Below, one piece after another: positions 30,817-39,734 of a stretch of 64,000 nt of DNA. The stretch comes from Bacillota bacterium (GTDB lineage Bacteria > Bacillota > Negativicutes > Sporomusales > Sporomusaceae). The notes beneath the pieces are model-generated. The model was not told the DNA's origin, did no database searches, and saw only the letters and a program-made list of their open reading frames with translations. The stretch's first letter is position 1. Every line of letters begins with the position of its first letter. The stretch lies in contig JAGGAB010000020.1 of the NCBI GenBank assembly GCA_017889705.1, positions 1 through 64,000 on the forward strand, in the 5' to 3' direction. The position numbers and the translations under genes were made by a program.

Positions 30817-30851
30817 ACATCCTCGCTTTTCAAATAATTTTGTATTTTTAA

Positions 30852-30944
30852 TTAAAATACATCATTTCAATCATTATAAATCTTTTTTTTCTCAAGTCCA
30901 ATTGTTTAACCACAAGTTTTATATTGTAGATAAATGTATTTTAA
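30852..30944. promoter_or_regulatory. Spaced inverted repeat, candidate LysR operator
   Basis: TTAAAATACAT (30852-30862) and ATGTATTTTAA (30934-30944) are exact reverse complements about 70 bp apart, just upstream of the LysR start. Two distant half-operators bound by a tetramer are typical of LysR-type regulation. Confidence 0.5.
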
Positions 30945-30994
30945 ACTGTTTTACAGCAATATTCACAATATTCTATACTGACGATGTAAATGGA

Positions 30995-31218
30995 GACTTA
31001 ATTCAGGCGGTATTTTAACGTGGCCTGAATTTTAGTCGAAATTATCCAGGGACTTAGATGCTCTAACCCCCGCTAGCATAAGTAAGCCTTGGGTCCGGAG
31101 ATCCTTAGAGCGAACTTATTTCGAATGTTACAACCTGTTCCCTGGCCGCCAAGGGCAGGGATTATAGGTTGTTAATGAGATGAAGTGGGAGTCTTAGAGC
31201 GGGTTAGTCATCGAATAA
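30995..31218 (+). ncRNA. Recurrent two-hairpin structured element, copy 3 (expanded), in MFS operon leader
   Basis: Hairpin 1 GACTTAATTCAGGC...GCCTGAATTTTAGTC, linker TTATCC, hairpin 2 GACTTAGATGCTCTAA...TTAGAGCGGGTTAGTC, tail GAATAA. The apical part of hairpin 2 is enlarged by about 100 nt, itself containing an ACAACCT/AGGTTGT hairpin. It ends about 20 nt before the ATG of the MFS gene and touches its AAGGAGGGG ribosome site. Confidence 0.7.
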
Positions 31219-31237
31219 ACCTAAGGAGGGGATAATT

Positions 31238-32590
31238 ATGAATAATACTCAAGAGTTTTCCAAAAAGACAAATGTTCGTTATGTTATCTTAACAATGATT
31301 TTTATTGCTACTACCTTCAATTATGTTGACCGCGCAACCTTGTCGATTGCCGCACCGGTTATGGGCAAAGAACTCGGGTTTGACACTGTGGCTATGGGAC
31401 TTGCTTTTTCGGCCTTTGGTTGGGCCTATACTTCGCTGCAGATTCCTGGTGGCTGGGTACTTGATAAATATGGTGCCCGTATAGTTTATGGTATGGGGCT
31501 TATTTTATGGTCTGTTTTTACCTTTATGCAAGGCTTTGTAGGTTACTTCGCAACATCGGCCTTTATTGTTCTTTTTGCGTTGCGCTTCCTAATGGGGGTA
31601 GCCGAAACACCGGCTTTTCCAACAAATAGCCGACTGACAGTAATGTGGTTTCCCACACATGAACGCGGTTTTGCGACTTCCATATATCAATCGGCCCAGT
31701 ATTTTGCCTTGGCAGCCTTTACACCATTAATGGCCTGGACGCTTCATAGCTTTGGCTGGCATTATATCTTCTTCTGGACAGGTGGCATTGGCATCGTTTT
31801 GGGACTGTTTTGGCTGAAATATATAAAGGATCCTAAAAATCATAAAGGCGTGAACCAAGCTGAGCTCGATTATATTCAGTCAGGTGGCGGAATATCCAAT
31901 CTCGGTGACAAAAAATCAGAAGTAAAATGGGATCAGGTTCGTAAATTAGTAAGTAACCGGATGATGCTTGGTGTTTATTTAGGGCAATTCTGTCTTACAA
32001 CAATTACCTGGTTTTTCTTGACCTGGTTCCCGACATACCTGGTACAAGCCAAAGGCATGTCAATGCTCAAGGTTGGGTTTGTAGCTTCTATTCCTGCGCT
32101 TGCCGGTTTTGTTGGCGGCATGATTGGCGGACTTTGGTCAGATTGGCTACTGAAACGGGGTAATAGTCTGACGATAGCCCGAAAAACTCCTATTGTGCTA
32201 GGCCTGATTTTATCCAGCAGTATTATTGCTGCAAATTATGTATCGTCAGAAGCTGTTGTAATTGGCGTTATGTCTTTAGCCTTTTTCTCTAAAGGTGTAG
32301 GCAACTTAGGCTGGTGTATTGTCAGTGACACTTCCCCAAAAGAATTACTCGGCATCAGCGGCGGGATTTTCAATTTTTTTGGCAACATAGCCAGTATTGT
32401 AACACCGCTGGCCATTGGCTTTATTTTGAAAGCTACCGGTTCTTTTAACGGCGCTCTGCTATATGTGGGATTGGTTGGCTTGCTGGGGGCATTTTCGTAT
32501 TTGTTTATTGTTGGTGATGTAAAGCGCTTAGAAATAAGTGACAATAAACCGCTGGAAGAAGCAGATGAAAATCCTGTAATGATAAAGTAG
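31238..32590 (+). CDS. MFS anion:cation symporter, sugar-acid type (GudP/ExuT-like)
   Basis: 450 residues, 12 membrane helices. N-terminal signature FNYVDRATLSIAAPVMGKELGF and GWAYTSLQIPGGWVLDKYGAR match the ACS branch of the major facilitator superfamily, which imports glucarate, galactarate, hexuronates and related acids with protons. RFLMGVAETPAFPTNSRLTVMWFP is the conserved second-third helix region of this branch. First gene of an operon with a LarA-family protein, divergent from LysR and preceded by structured element copy 3. Import of a hydroxy-acid substrate for the next enzyme is the natural reading. Confidence 0.92.
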   Translation: MNNTQEFSKKTNVRYVILTMIFIATTFNYVDRATLSIAAPVMGKELGFDTVAMGLAFSAFGWAYTSLQIPGGWVLDKYGARIVYGMGLILWSVFTFMQGFVGYFATSAFIVLFALRFLMGVAETPAFPTNSRLTVMWFPTHERGFATSIYQSAQYFALAAFTPLMAWTLHSFGWHYIFFWTGGIGIVLGLFWLKYIKDPKNHKGVNQAELDYIQSGGGISNLGDKKSEVKWDQVRKLVSNRMMLGVYLGQFCLTTITWFFLTWFPTYLVQAKGMSMLKVGFVASIPALAGFVGGMIGGLWSDWLLKRGNSLTIARKTPIVLGLILSSSIIAANYVSSEAVVIGVMSLAFFSKGVGNLGWCIVSDTSPKELLGISGGIFNFFGNIASIVTPLAIGFILKATGSFNGALLYVGLVGLLGAFSYLFIVGDVKRLEISDNKPLEEADENPVMIK

Positions 32591-32642
32591 ACTTAGCTAC
32601 TCTTACACTAGGATAAGAAATATGCGATAGGAAGGGATTGCC

Positions 32643-33950
32643 GTGGAGGTTAAAAGAGGTGGAGTGGTTTCAAAACTATTAGAGAATGTTAAAATTCCTA
32701 AGATGTTTCGAGCCAAGCAAAGTTTCCCAAGACCTAGAATATCGCCGGAAGATATACCAGGTGTTGTTTTTGATGAATTATCGCGAGCGAAAATTTCCAA
32801 TCAAATTAAAAATGGTATGCATATAGCCATAACTGCCGGGAGCAGAGGGATTGCCAATGTCGATATCATTACAAAAGCCATTGTTGATTTTGTCAAATCA
32901 CGCCAGGCACATCCTTTCATTGTTCCGGCGATGGGCAGCCATGGCGGCGCGACTGCAGAAGGGCAGCAAGAGCTGTTAGCCGGTTATAACATTACCGAAA
33001 AAACAATGGGATGCCCGATAAAATCCTGTATGGATACCGTGCTGCTAGGTCATTCAGAAATTGGAAAACCAGTCTATTTGGACAAGCTGGCTTATGAATC
33101 AGATGGTATTATTGTTTCTTGCCGGCTAAAACCGCACAATGCATTCCGTGGCCCTTACGAGAGCGGACCCTGTAAAATGATGGCAATTGGCCTAGGGAAA
33201 CAAGCCGGTGCGGAAGTCGTTCACAGTGATGGCATGGGGAAAATTGCCCAACATATTCCGGCTGCTGCCAGAGTTATTCTGGATAAGGCACCGATCTTAT
33301 TTGCCATTCCATGTATAGAAAATGCGTTTGATGAGACTTGCAAAATTGAGGCTATTCATAAAGAAGATATTCTTGGGCGTGAGCCGGAACTTTTGAAATA
33401 TGCCTTCGAAAACATGCCACAGCTTATTATTGGCGAAGGGGACGTTCTTATTGTTGACGAGATTGGTAAGAACTACAGCGGTACTGGCGTAGATCCCAAT
33501 ATTACCGGAACATTTTCTACCGATTATGCTTCAGGCGGAGTTAAGGTTCAACGGACATGTATGCTTGATATTACTGAATGTTCTCATGGAAATGGCTTAG
33601 GTACCGGTCTGGCCAGTACGATTACCAAACGCTTATTTGACAAACTGGATCCGGAGAAAATGTACCCTAACTGCCTTACCAGCACTGTATTAAAGTCAGC
33701 TGGGATTCCCATTGTGGTGGCAACAGACAAAGAGGCCGTGCAACTATGTATTCGTACCTTAAACAATGTCGATAACGACAAGATAAGAATGATTCGTATT
33801 CCTAACAGCCTTCATATTGAGCATATTATGCTTTCTGAAGCCTATTATGAAGATGTAATTCATGGAAAGTATGAGGGGGTGCAGGCAGAAAGCCAACCAG
33901 ATTATATGGAGTTTGATAGTGAAGGAACCCTGATAACTGCTATAGAGTAA
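32643..33950 (+). CDS. LarA-family (DUF2088) nickel-pincer-type racemase/epimerase homologue
   Basis: 435 residues from GTG 32643 (GGAAGGG upstream). Belongs to the lactate racemase LarA superfamily: MHIAITAGSRGIANVD, FIVPAMGSHGGAT and SCRLKPHNAFRGPYESGPCKMMAIGLGK, where His and Lys correspond to catalytic/pincer-cofactor positions. LarA members bind a nickel-pincer nucleotide and racemise or epimerise 2-hydroxy acids. No cofactor-synthesis genes (larB, larC, larE) are here, so they must be elsewhere. Paired with a sugar-acid transporter, a 2-epimerase acting on an aldonate or aldarate is the best guess. It ends the operon. Confidence 0.85.
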   Translation: MEVKRGGVVSKLLENVKIPKMFRAKQSFPRPRISPEDIPGVVFDELSRAKISNQIKNGMHIAITAGSRGIANVDIITKAIVDFVKSRQAHPFIVPAMGSHGGATAEGQQELLAGYNITEKTMGCPIKSCMDTVLLGHSEIGKPVYLDKLAYESDGIIVSCRLKPHNAFRGPYESGPCKMMAIGLGKQAGAEVVHSDGMGKIAQHIPAAARVILDKAPILFAIPCIENAFDETCKIEAIHKEDILGREPELLKYAFENMPQLIIGEGDVLIVDEIGKNYSGTGVDPNITGTFSTDYASGGVKVQRTCMLDITECSHGNGLGTGLASTITKRLFDKLDPEKMYPNCLTSTVLKSAGIPIVVATDKEAVQLCIRTLNNVDNDKIRMIRIPNSLHIEHIMLSEAYYEDVIHGKYEGVQAESQPDYMEFDSEGTLITAIE

Positions 33951-33980
33951 TTAAACAGGTCGTGGCCTAAAGCTGAGCGC

Positions 33981-34013
33981 AGTCCGGAAATTAAGTTTTC
34001 CGGGCTGTTTTTT
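33981..34013 (+). terminator. Intrinsic terminator
   Basis: AGTCCGGAAA pairs with TTTTCCGGGCT, then GTTTTTTG; ends the MFS/LarA-like operon. Confidence 0.85.
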
Positions 34014-34039
34014 GTCGCGGAGTAAAACAAGTTAGGTAG

Positions 34040-34135
34040 ATGAATATGAAATATCTCGTGCTAGCTGGCTGCAGTAGATTGGGGAGGACGTTGTTGGGGA
34101 CGGATAAAAAACTAATGAGGAAAAAGAGAAGTTAG
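34040..34135 (+). pseudogene. Possible remnant of a TrkA-type nucleotide-binding domain
   Basis: A 31-residue open frame (MNMKYLVLAGCSRLGRTLL...) resembles the first strand and glycine turn of TrkA/KtrA N-terminal domains, then ends. The rest of 34014-34328 has no ORF; AT-rich sequence with TATATTG near 34232 may hold the permease promoter. The match is short and could be chance. Confidence 0.25.
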
Positions 34136-34328
34136 CTTTATCTTGGTTTTGTATAATGGAAAAATACTTTTATCCTTTTTTCCACCCTGGATGAACTTTT
34201 CCTTTGATTTCACTCTGTAAATATGTTATATTGTTAAACGGTGTTAAGGACGGATTATACTATTCGTCACAATTTGTTCTGACATATACTTACTGCAAGT
34301 GATTTTTCTAGAAAAGTAGGGGACATAA

Positions 34329-35735
34329 ATGAATCTTTTTCGTACTAAAACGCTTTCATCGTTGACAAGTGGAATTCAGCAGCAAGCGCTGAAAAAAAAC
34401 CTTGGAGCCTTGGATATGGTGCTTCTGGGCGTGGGCTGTATTATCGGCACAGGTATTTTTGTGTTTACAGGTGTTGTTGCTGCTAAATACGCCGGTCCAG
34501 GTATTGTTCTTTCTTTGTTTTTATCTGCTATCGCCTGTGCTTTTTGCGCTTTGTGCTATTCCGAACTGGCCTCTACTGTGCCTGTTGCCGGAAGCTCTTA
34601 TACGTATTCTTATGCAACGCAAGGGGAATTTTTTGCCTGGTTAGTAGGCTGGAGTTTGATTCTCGAATACTCGCTTGCTGCCAGTCTGGTGGCTGCCGGT
34701 TGGTCAGCCTATACGGTCGGACTCTTCAAGTCAGCAGGTTTCGAGATTTCCAAAACGTTTACTGCTGTGGCCGCTGATGGCGGCATGCTTGATGTGCCTG
34801 CCATGCTGATCTTGTTGTTTTTAAGCTTACTCTTAGTACGAGGTACAAAAGAAAGCGCTACTATCAACAAAATCCTTGTAGGTGTAAAACTAACAGCTGT
34901 GTTTATCTTTTTATTTTTGGCAGGTCCGAAAGTCAATCCAGCCAACTGGTCGCCGTTTATGCCCTTTGGTTTTTCGGGAGTAATGACTGGTGCGGCAACC
35001 ATTTTCTTGGCTTATATCGGCTTTGACTGTGTAGCAACTGCTGCTGAAGAATGTAAACGCCCTAATAGGGATTTGCCTATTGGTATTATCGGCTCTCTGT
35101 TCATATGCGCCATTTTGTATATGCTGGTTGCAGCCGTACTTACAGGGGTAATCCCTTACCAAGAGCTGAATAATGCTGAGCCGGTAGCCTTTGCTTTGCG
35201 GCAACTGGGGTATAACATGGGATCGGCCCTTGTTGGCACCGGAGCTATTGCCGGTCTTACTACTGTGCTAATGGCCCTTATGTACGGTCAAACCCGTGTT
35301 TTTTTTGCAATATCGCGTGACGGTTTGATTCCAGCCAGCATCTGTAAAGTTCATCCTAAATATGGAACTCCTCACATTGTAACTATTGTATCAGGCATTT
35401 TTGTTGCTGTTATCGCCGGACTGACTCCTGTTGATATTCTTGCGGAATTAGTCAATATCGGTACTCTGTTTGCTTTTTTGACAACCGCAATTGGTGTACT
35501 CATTCTGCGTAAAACCGAGCCTAATGCCCATCGCCCTTTCCGCTGCCCGGCCGTCAATTTTGTAGCGCCGGCTGCAATTCTCTGTTGTATTTATCTCATG
35601 TATAGCCTGCCAATTCAAACCTGGATTCGATATTCTGTCTGGACCGCAATCGGATTGGTCATTTATTTTGGGTATGGTTATCGGCACAGCGTCTTAGGGC
35701 AAGCGGACAAAGATTCAGTAAAAAGAGTCGCATAA
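34329..35735 (+). CDS. APC-superfamily amino acid permease (cationic amino acid transporter type)
   Basis: 468 residues, 12 membrane helices. LDMVLLGVGCIIGTGIFVFTG is the broken first helix with the substrate-contacting GxG motif, followed by FCALCYSELASTVPVAGSSYTYSYATQGEFFAWLVGWSLILEY, typical of the CAT/YfnA branch. It exchanges or imports an amino acid with protons. Monocistronic with AAGTAGGGG upstream and a strong terminator at 35752. The specific amino acid cannot be read from sequence. Confidence 0.93.
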   Translation: MNLFRTKTLSSLTSGIQQQALKKNLGALDMVLLGVGCIIGTGIFVFTGVVAAKYAGPGIVLSLFLSAIACAFCALCYSELASTVPVAGSSYTYSYATQGEFFAWLVGWSLILEYSLAASLVAAGWSAYTVGLFKSAGFEISKTFTAVAADGGMLDVPAMLILLFLSLLLVRGTKESATINKILVGVKLTAVFIFLFLAGPKVNPANWSPFMPFGFSGVMTGAATIFLAYIGFDCVATAAEECKRPNRDLPIGIIGSLFICAILYMLVAAVLTGVIPYQELNNAEPVAFALRQLGYNMGSALVGTGAIAGLTTVLMALMYGQTRVFFAISRDGLIPASICKVHPKYGTPHIVTIVSGIFVAVIAGLTPVDILAELVNIGTLFAFLTTAIGVLILRKTEPNAHRPFRCPAVNFVAPAAILCCIYLMYSLPIQTWIRYSVWTAIGLVIYFGYGYRHSVLGQADKDSVKRVA

Positions 35736-35751
35736 ATATTTGGGGGACTAT

Positions 35752-35793
35752 AAAACAGCTCCCGGCTGGCACAAGGCTAGCCGGGAGCTGTTT
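35752..35793. terminator. Strong intrinsic terminator
   Basis: AAACAGCTCCCGGCT (35752-35766) pairs with AGCCGGGAGCTGTTT (35779-35793); the two flanking genes converge on it. Confidence 0.92.
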
Positions 35794-35942
35794 GTTACCC
35801 TAACAGAAAGTATAACTTTCTTAAAAGCAGGATAAGGGCAACATCGATTTGCGCTTTCGCTAAAGCTCGGCACAAGCCGTGTTTTCTTTATATTTGCTTG
35901 GAAAACAATAGTGGGGGGAGCATTGCAAAATGGAAAGGGGAT

Positions 35943-37031
35943 TTAAAACCCTCGCCTTTTGTTACTCTTCTCTTTGACTAACTTACGCGCATTTTTCATT
36001 CCGCCTAATTCGGCGAACATGGTAGCAATTTTTTCAGCCTCAATCTGCTTGGAGTTTAGGCCTTCATACTTAGCCTCTTTTTTTAGCTTTATATAATTTG
36101 CAAGCCGCTCATTAGATAAAAAGCCATCGTTTATGGCTTTTTGTACTGCACAATTTGGCTCACTTGTATGAGTACAATCATGAAATTTGCATTTCGCTGA
36201 AAGCTCATCAATATCAGCAAAAGCTTTTGCTAGGTCAGCACTCTCAAGCCCCAGTTCTCTCATCCCCGGGGTGTCAATAACGATACCGCCAGTTGGAAGC
36301 ACAATGAGTTCGCGTTTGGTGGTAGTATGCCTGCCTTTATCATCATTTCTTATTGAATGTGTGGCAAGGGCCTCTTCGTTCAGGAGCCGATTGATCAAGG
36401 TTGATTTGCCAACGCCGGAGGAGCCGATAAAGGCAATTGTTTTGCCGCAGGCAATATAGCTCTTGACAGATAAGAAGCCATCCTGACTCATGCTGGACGT
36501 AACAAGCACATCAACACCACAGGCAACGGCATCAAGTTCTGATAGCTTTTGCGGAAGATTATCACATAAGTCAGCCTTTGTAAGAACGATAACCGGAATT
36601 GCTTGGCTATCCCAGGCTACACCAAGATAACGTTCTAACCTGCGAAGATTAAAATCATGATTAAGTGACATACAGATAAAAACCGTATCAATATTTGTTG
36701 CGACTACCTGTTCATCCTTAGATGTCCCCGCAGCCTTTCTGATAAAGGCGCTTTTTCTTGTTAGTACATGGTGAATAACTGCGTTTCCGCCGCTAGCATC
36801 ATTGCGGTCAACCATAACGAAGTCACCCACTGCCGGGTAATCTGATAAGGTTTTGACAGCAAAACGAAATTTCCCGGAAATTGTAGCAGTTAACTCACCA
36901 GTTTCTGTTGCAACCTTGTATAGATCTTTGTGTTGGGAAATTACTCGCCCAACATAAAGATCGGCATATAATGTAGACTCAGTAATAAATCGTTGGCTGA
37001 GTCCTAATTTACTCATATCGAATTTACTCAA
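35943..37031 (-). CDS. rsgA: Ribosome small-subunit-dependent GTPase RsgA
   Basis: 362 residues from TTG 37031. Circularly permuted GTPase order: G4 (LTKAD), G1 (GSSGVGKST), then G3 (DTPGM). N-terminal OB domain at about 25-95 and a C-terminal zinc knuckle (CKFHDCTHTSEPNC) complete the RsgA/YjeQ layout. It acts late in 30S maturation and releases from mature subunits on GTP hydrolysis. The start is set by GGAGG at 37040-37044; ATG 37016 is too far. That ribosome site can be buried in a hairpin of the leader (see 37040-37142). Monocistronic, unusual codon start suggests low expression. Confidence 0.93.
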   Translation of the reverse strand: MSKFDMSKLGLSQRFITESTLYADLYVGRVISQHKDLYKVATETGELTATISGKFRFAVKTLSDYPAVGDFVMVDRNDASGGNAVIHHVLTRKSAFIRKAAGTSKDEQVVATNIDTVFICMSLNHDFNLRRLERYLGVAWDSQAIPVIVLTKADLCDNLPQKLSELDAVACGVDVLVTSSMSQDGFLSVKSYIACGKTIAFIGSSGVGKSTLINRLLNEEALATHSIRNDDKGRHTTTKRELIVLPTGGIVIDTPGMRELGLESADLAKAFADIDELSAKCKFHDCTHTSEPNCAVQKAINDGFLSNERLANYIKLKKEAKYEGLNSKQIEAEKIATMFAELGGMKNARKLVKEKSNKRRGF

Positions 37032-37039
37032 TTTTTTAT

Positions 37040-37142
37040 CCTCCAAAAGTTTGCATCATAACTTTTGGGAGGTCTATACACTAAGTTATTTTGTACACAC
37101 CTCCCGGCTTGTTACAATCTCCGATGTATAATTGTTAAACAT
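37040..37142 (-). promoter_or_regulatory. Attenuator-like leader of rsgA with alternative hairpins
   Basis: On the minus strand: arm 1 GGGAGGT (37105-37099) plus TACA; arm 2 TGTA...ACCTCCC then AAAAGTT (37080-37060); arm 3 AACTTTT then GGAGG (37051-37040), the rsgA ribosome site. Arms 1 and 2 pair over 7+4 bp; arms 2 and 3 pair over 7+5 bp with one bulge, burying the ribosome site. The two pairings exclude each other, and arm 1 lies at the end of a tiny ORF (37142-37086), as in translational attenuators. Confidence 0.65.
37086..37142 (-). CDS. Putative 18-residue leader peptide of rsgA
   Basis: GAAAGGAG with good spacing precedes ATG 37142; the peptide MFNNYTSEIVTSREVCTK ends at TAA 37088-37086, inside hairpin arm 1. 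Ribosomes on its last codons would cover arm 1 and so favour the hairpin that hides the rsgA start. Plausible by position and ribosome site; no sequence family. Confidence 0.5.
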   Translation of the reverse strand: MFNNYTSEIVTSREVCTK

Positions 37143-37363
37143 ATTAACAGCTCCTTTCGTTCTACTATGCATTCGCATGTTGTTTCACGCAAACTGCATA
37201 TATAATGATTATAATATACCACATTATAGGAAATCTAGCACCGATAGGTGTTAATGTACCAACTGGCCCATTATTTACTGGAATCTTTGATTGCATACAG
37301 ACCTTGTTATAGCCGCACAATAACAGCGTAGCCTCCGAAATAATTGCAAGGAGATGTTCTTAT

Positions 37364-37612
37364 ATGGAATTTATACCTACATCTACCATTGTTATTGATC
37401 GTGATACAGGAGTAACGTTATTAAATGACGAGGATATGTCGCTGTCTTTGCCTGACCATGCTGAAATTCAAGCGTTTAAGGGCTCTATGCTTTCAATTGC
37501 CAATAAAGATTATATAATAGTAGAAGCGACTACCGAACCCAAGTTTAATGATGACTGTGAAATGATTGGTACTTATGTTTTCCTTACGGTAGCGAAAAAA
37601 ACTCAACATTAA
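37364..37612 (+). CDS. Small protein of unknown function
   Basis: 82 residues, AAGGAG site 8-12 nt upstream. Beta-rich, acidic, without signal peptide: TIVIDRDTGVTLLNDEDMSLSLPDHAEIQAF, then MLSIANKDYIIVEATTEP and GTYVFLTVAKK. It looks like a small single-domain beta protein. No family recognised. Monocistronic between the rsgA leader and a terminator shared with the biotin genes. Confidence 0.65.
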   Translation: MEFIPTSTIVIDRDTGVTLLNDEDMSLSLPDHAEIQAFKGSMLSIANKDYIIVEATTEPKFNDDCEMIGTYVFLTVAKKTQH

Positions 37613-37652
37613 TGGAGTGTTTTCAAAAAATAAATATGGTTTTTCAAAGAAC

Positions 37653-37686
37653 AAACTGACCCAACCAAAACGGTATGGGTCAGTTT
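37653..37686. terminator. Bidirectional terminator
   Basis: AAACTGACCCA (37653-37663) pairs with TGGGTCAGTTT (37676-37686), between convergent genes. Confidence 0.88.
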
Positions 37687-37720
37687 GCTTATGCTTACAA
37701 AAGTTAGCGACAGAAGCTGA

Positions 37721-38713
37721 TTAAGCCTGATCGGCAATAGGCTTGAGACCCAGACTGCGGGCGGTGTTAAGGTCAGTGTCGGCGCCGCGCCCGGCGGTGG
37801 TAAGGTAGTTGCCAATTAACATACCGTTAATTCCGGAAAGGAAGCCAAGTGGTACAAGTTCGCCCAAGGCTTTCTCGCGGCCACCGGCATAGCGCAGGAT
37901 TTTGGTAGGCAGGATGAACCTAAAAATCGCAAAGGTTTGCAGCACTTCCATTGGGTTTAGTGGGGGACGACCTTCGAGGGCAGTTCCTTTAACCGGATTT
38001 AGGACATTAATAGGTACTGAGTCGACATTAAGTTCTTTAAGGGCAAAGGCTAATTCCAGGCGTTGCTCCCAGGTTTCGCCCAGGCCAATAATGCCGCCCG
38101 AGCAGACTTCTAAGCCTTCGGCCTTAACGTTCTTAATGGTTTCTATCCGTTCATCATAGGTATGGGTAGTGCAAATCTGATCAAAAAAGCTTTTGCTTGT
38201 CTCAAGATTGTGGTGATAGCGTGTGATCCCGGCCGCTTTTAGTGCCTTAACATGAGCGGGAGTTAAGATACCCAATGAACAACAGCGTTCCAGACCTGTT
38301 TCACGCCCAATGCGCTCAATGGACTGAGTGATTTTTTCGAAGTCTGGATCATGCTTCATGCCACAGCCGGCAGTTACAATGCAAAAGCGGTACGCGCCGT
38401 GGGATTCGGCAGATTTTGCCGCCTGTAGAATTTGATCTTCACTTAGTAAAGGATAACTGTCGAATTTTACATCATGGTGAGCCGACTGTGCGCAAAACTT
38501 ACAGTCCTCTGAACAGCCTCCTGAACGGGCGTTAACGATCTCGCAAGTATCTACTTGGTCGCCGGTAAATGTCACGCGTATTTTATTGGCAACACCCAGT
38601 AAGATTGGGATATCGGCCTCGTCAATTTGCGTAAGCTGTAATGCCTCTTCAAAAGTTAATGGTTCACCGTTTAGAACCTTTTTACCTAATGTAAAAATTA
38701 AATCATAACTCAT
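37721..38713 (-). CDS. bioB: Biotin synthase (BioB), canonical residues present
   Basis: 330 residues. Radical-SAM TIM barrel that inserts sulfur into dethiobiotin. The [4Fe-4S] ligands are C67, C71 and C74 (CSEDCKFC). The ligands of the auxiliary [2Fe-2S] sulfur donor known from E. coli are all matched: C111 (RFCIV), C144 (ERCCSLG), the Cys of VCSGGIIGLGE and the Arg of AGGRE. It is the second gene of a two-gene operon, 12 bp after another BioB paralogue, under a BirA-like operator. Neither bioA, bioD nor bioF is adjacent. Confidence 0.95.
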   Translation of the reverse strand: MSYDLIFTLGKKVLNGEPLTFEEALQLTQIDEADIPILLGVANKIRVTFTGDQVDTCEIVNARSGGCSEDCKFCAQSAHHDVKFDSYPLLSEDQILQAAKSAESHGAYRFCIVTAGCGMKHDPDFEKITQSIERIGRETGLERCCSLGILTPAHVKALKAAGITRYHHNLETSKSFFDQICTTHTYDERIETIKNVKAEGLEVCSGGIIGLGETWEQRLELAFALKELNVDSVPINVLNPVKGTALEGRPPLNPMEVLQTFAIFRFILPTKILRYAGGREKALGELVPLGFLSGINGMLIGNYLTTAGRGADTDLNTARSLGLKPIADQA

Positions 38714-38725
38714 AATGTTGGCCTC

Positions 38726-39715
38726 CTAGTTATTTAAAGTGGGGACTAAACCCGCATCATTTACCATAGTAAAATCTTTTGCTATGTCACGGCCACCAAA
38801 TGTTAAATAGTTGCCAACAATGAGGCCGTTAGCTCCTGCCAGCATAACTGCTCCCTGCATATCCCGCAAATTGATTTCGCGGCCGCCAGCGGGACGGATT
38901 ACCTTGCCGGGCAGAATAAAGCGAAAGATGGCAAAGGTTTTAAGAATCTCAAGCGGAGACAGCGGCGTTTGTTTTTCTAATAAGGTGCCGGGTATCGGAT
39001 TTAAGATATTGATGGGAATGGAGTCAACATCCAGTGAACGCAGCGTAATTGCCAGACTAATCCGGTCATGCCAGCTCTCGCCAAGACCGATTATTCCCCC
39101 GGAACAAAGCTCCAGCCCGGCTTTTTTTGCCGCAAGCAGGGTGTTAAATCGTTCCTGATAGGGGTGGGTGGTGCATATTTCAGGATAGAAGTTTTCACTT
39201 GTTTCAAGGTTATGGGCATAGCGCTTGATGCCTGCTTGTACTAACAAAACGGCTTGAGAATAGCTGATAGTACCCAAATTGGCGCAAATATTGATTGCAG
39301 ATTGTGTTGCAGTCTGTTTAATAAGGGTAACAATACGTTCGAAATCTGGGTCTGTTTCCATTCCCTTGCCGCTGGTTACGAGACTTGCCCGTTCAGCGCC
39401 GGCTTTAGCAAGTGGGGTTAGTGCGTCTAAAGCTTCCTGATTGGAAATCAGGGGGAACGGTTGTGCGTTAGTCTGATGGTATACCGATTGTGAGCAAAAC
39501 TTGCAATCTTCGGTGCATAAGCCGGAACGTGCATTGATAACTCCGCACATGTCTACTTTTTTGCCGGCAAACTTGGCGCGTATTTTATTGGCGTAAGCGC
39601 CAAGCAACGGAATATCATCCTCACAAACAGCGGTTAAAGATATAGCCTCTTGTTCACTGATTATATGACCGTCCAGAACCAGTTCACCAAGACGAATTAT
39701 TTCCTTAGAGTCCAT
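38726..39715 (-). CDS. Second BioB-like radical SAM enzyme, one auxiliary-cluster Cys replaced by Ser
   Basis: 329 residues, aligned over its whole length with the following BioB. The radical-SAM motif is intact (CTEDCKFC, C67/C71/C74). At the position of C111 of the neighbour (Cys97 of E. coli) it has Ser111 (ERASLVTSG); C144, the LCSGGIIGLGE Cys and the GGRE Arg remain. The sulfur-donor cluster must therefore be ligated differently or the reaction may differ; biotin synthases of anaerobes with a non-standard auxiliary cluster have been reported. It is first in the operon and directly under the BirA-like operator, so a role in biotin metabolism is likely. Confidence 0.9.
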   Translation of the reverse strand: MDSKEIIRLGELVLDGHIISEQEAISLTAVCEDDIPLLGAYANKIRAKFAGKKVDMCGVINARSGLCTEDCKFCSQSVYHQTNAQPFPLISNQEALDALTPLAKAGAERASLVTSGKGMETDPDFERIVTLIKQTATQSAINICANLGTISYSQAVLLVQAGIKRYAHNLETSENFYPEICTTHPYQERFNTLLAAKKAGLELCSGGIIGLGESWHDRISLAITLRSLDVDSIPINILNPIPGTLLEKQTPLSPLEILKTFAIFRFILPGKVIRPAGGREINLRDMQGAVMLAGANGLIVGNYLTFGGRDIAKDFTMVNDAGLVPTLNN

Positions 39716-39734
39716 ATGTAGTCTCCTCTTGTAA

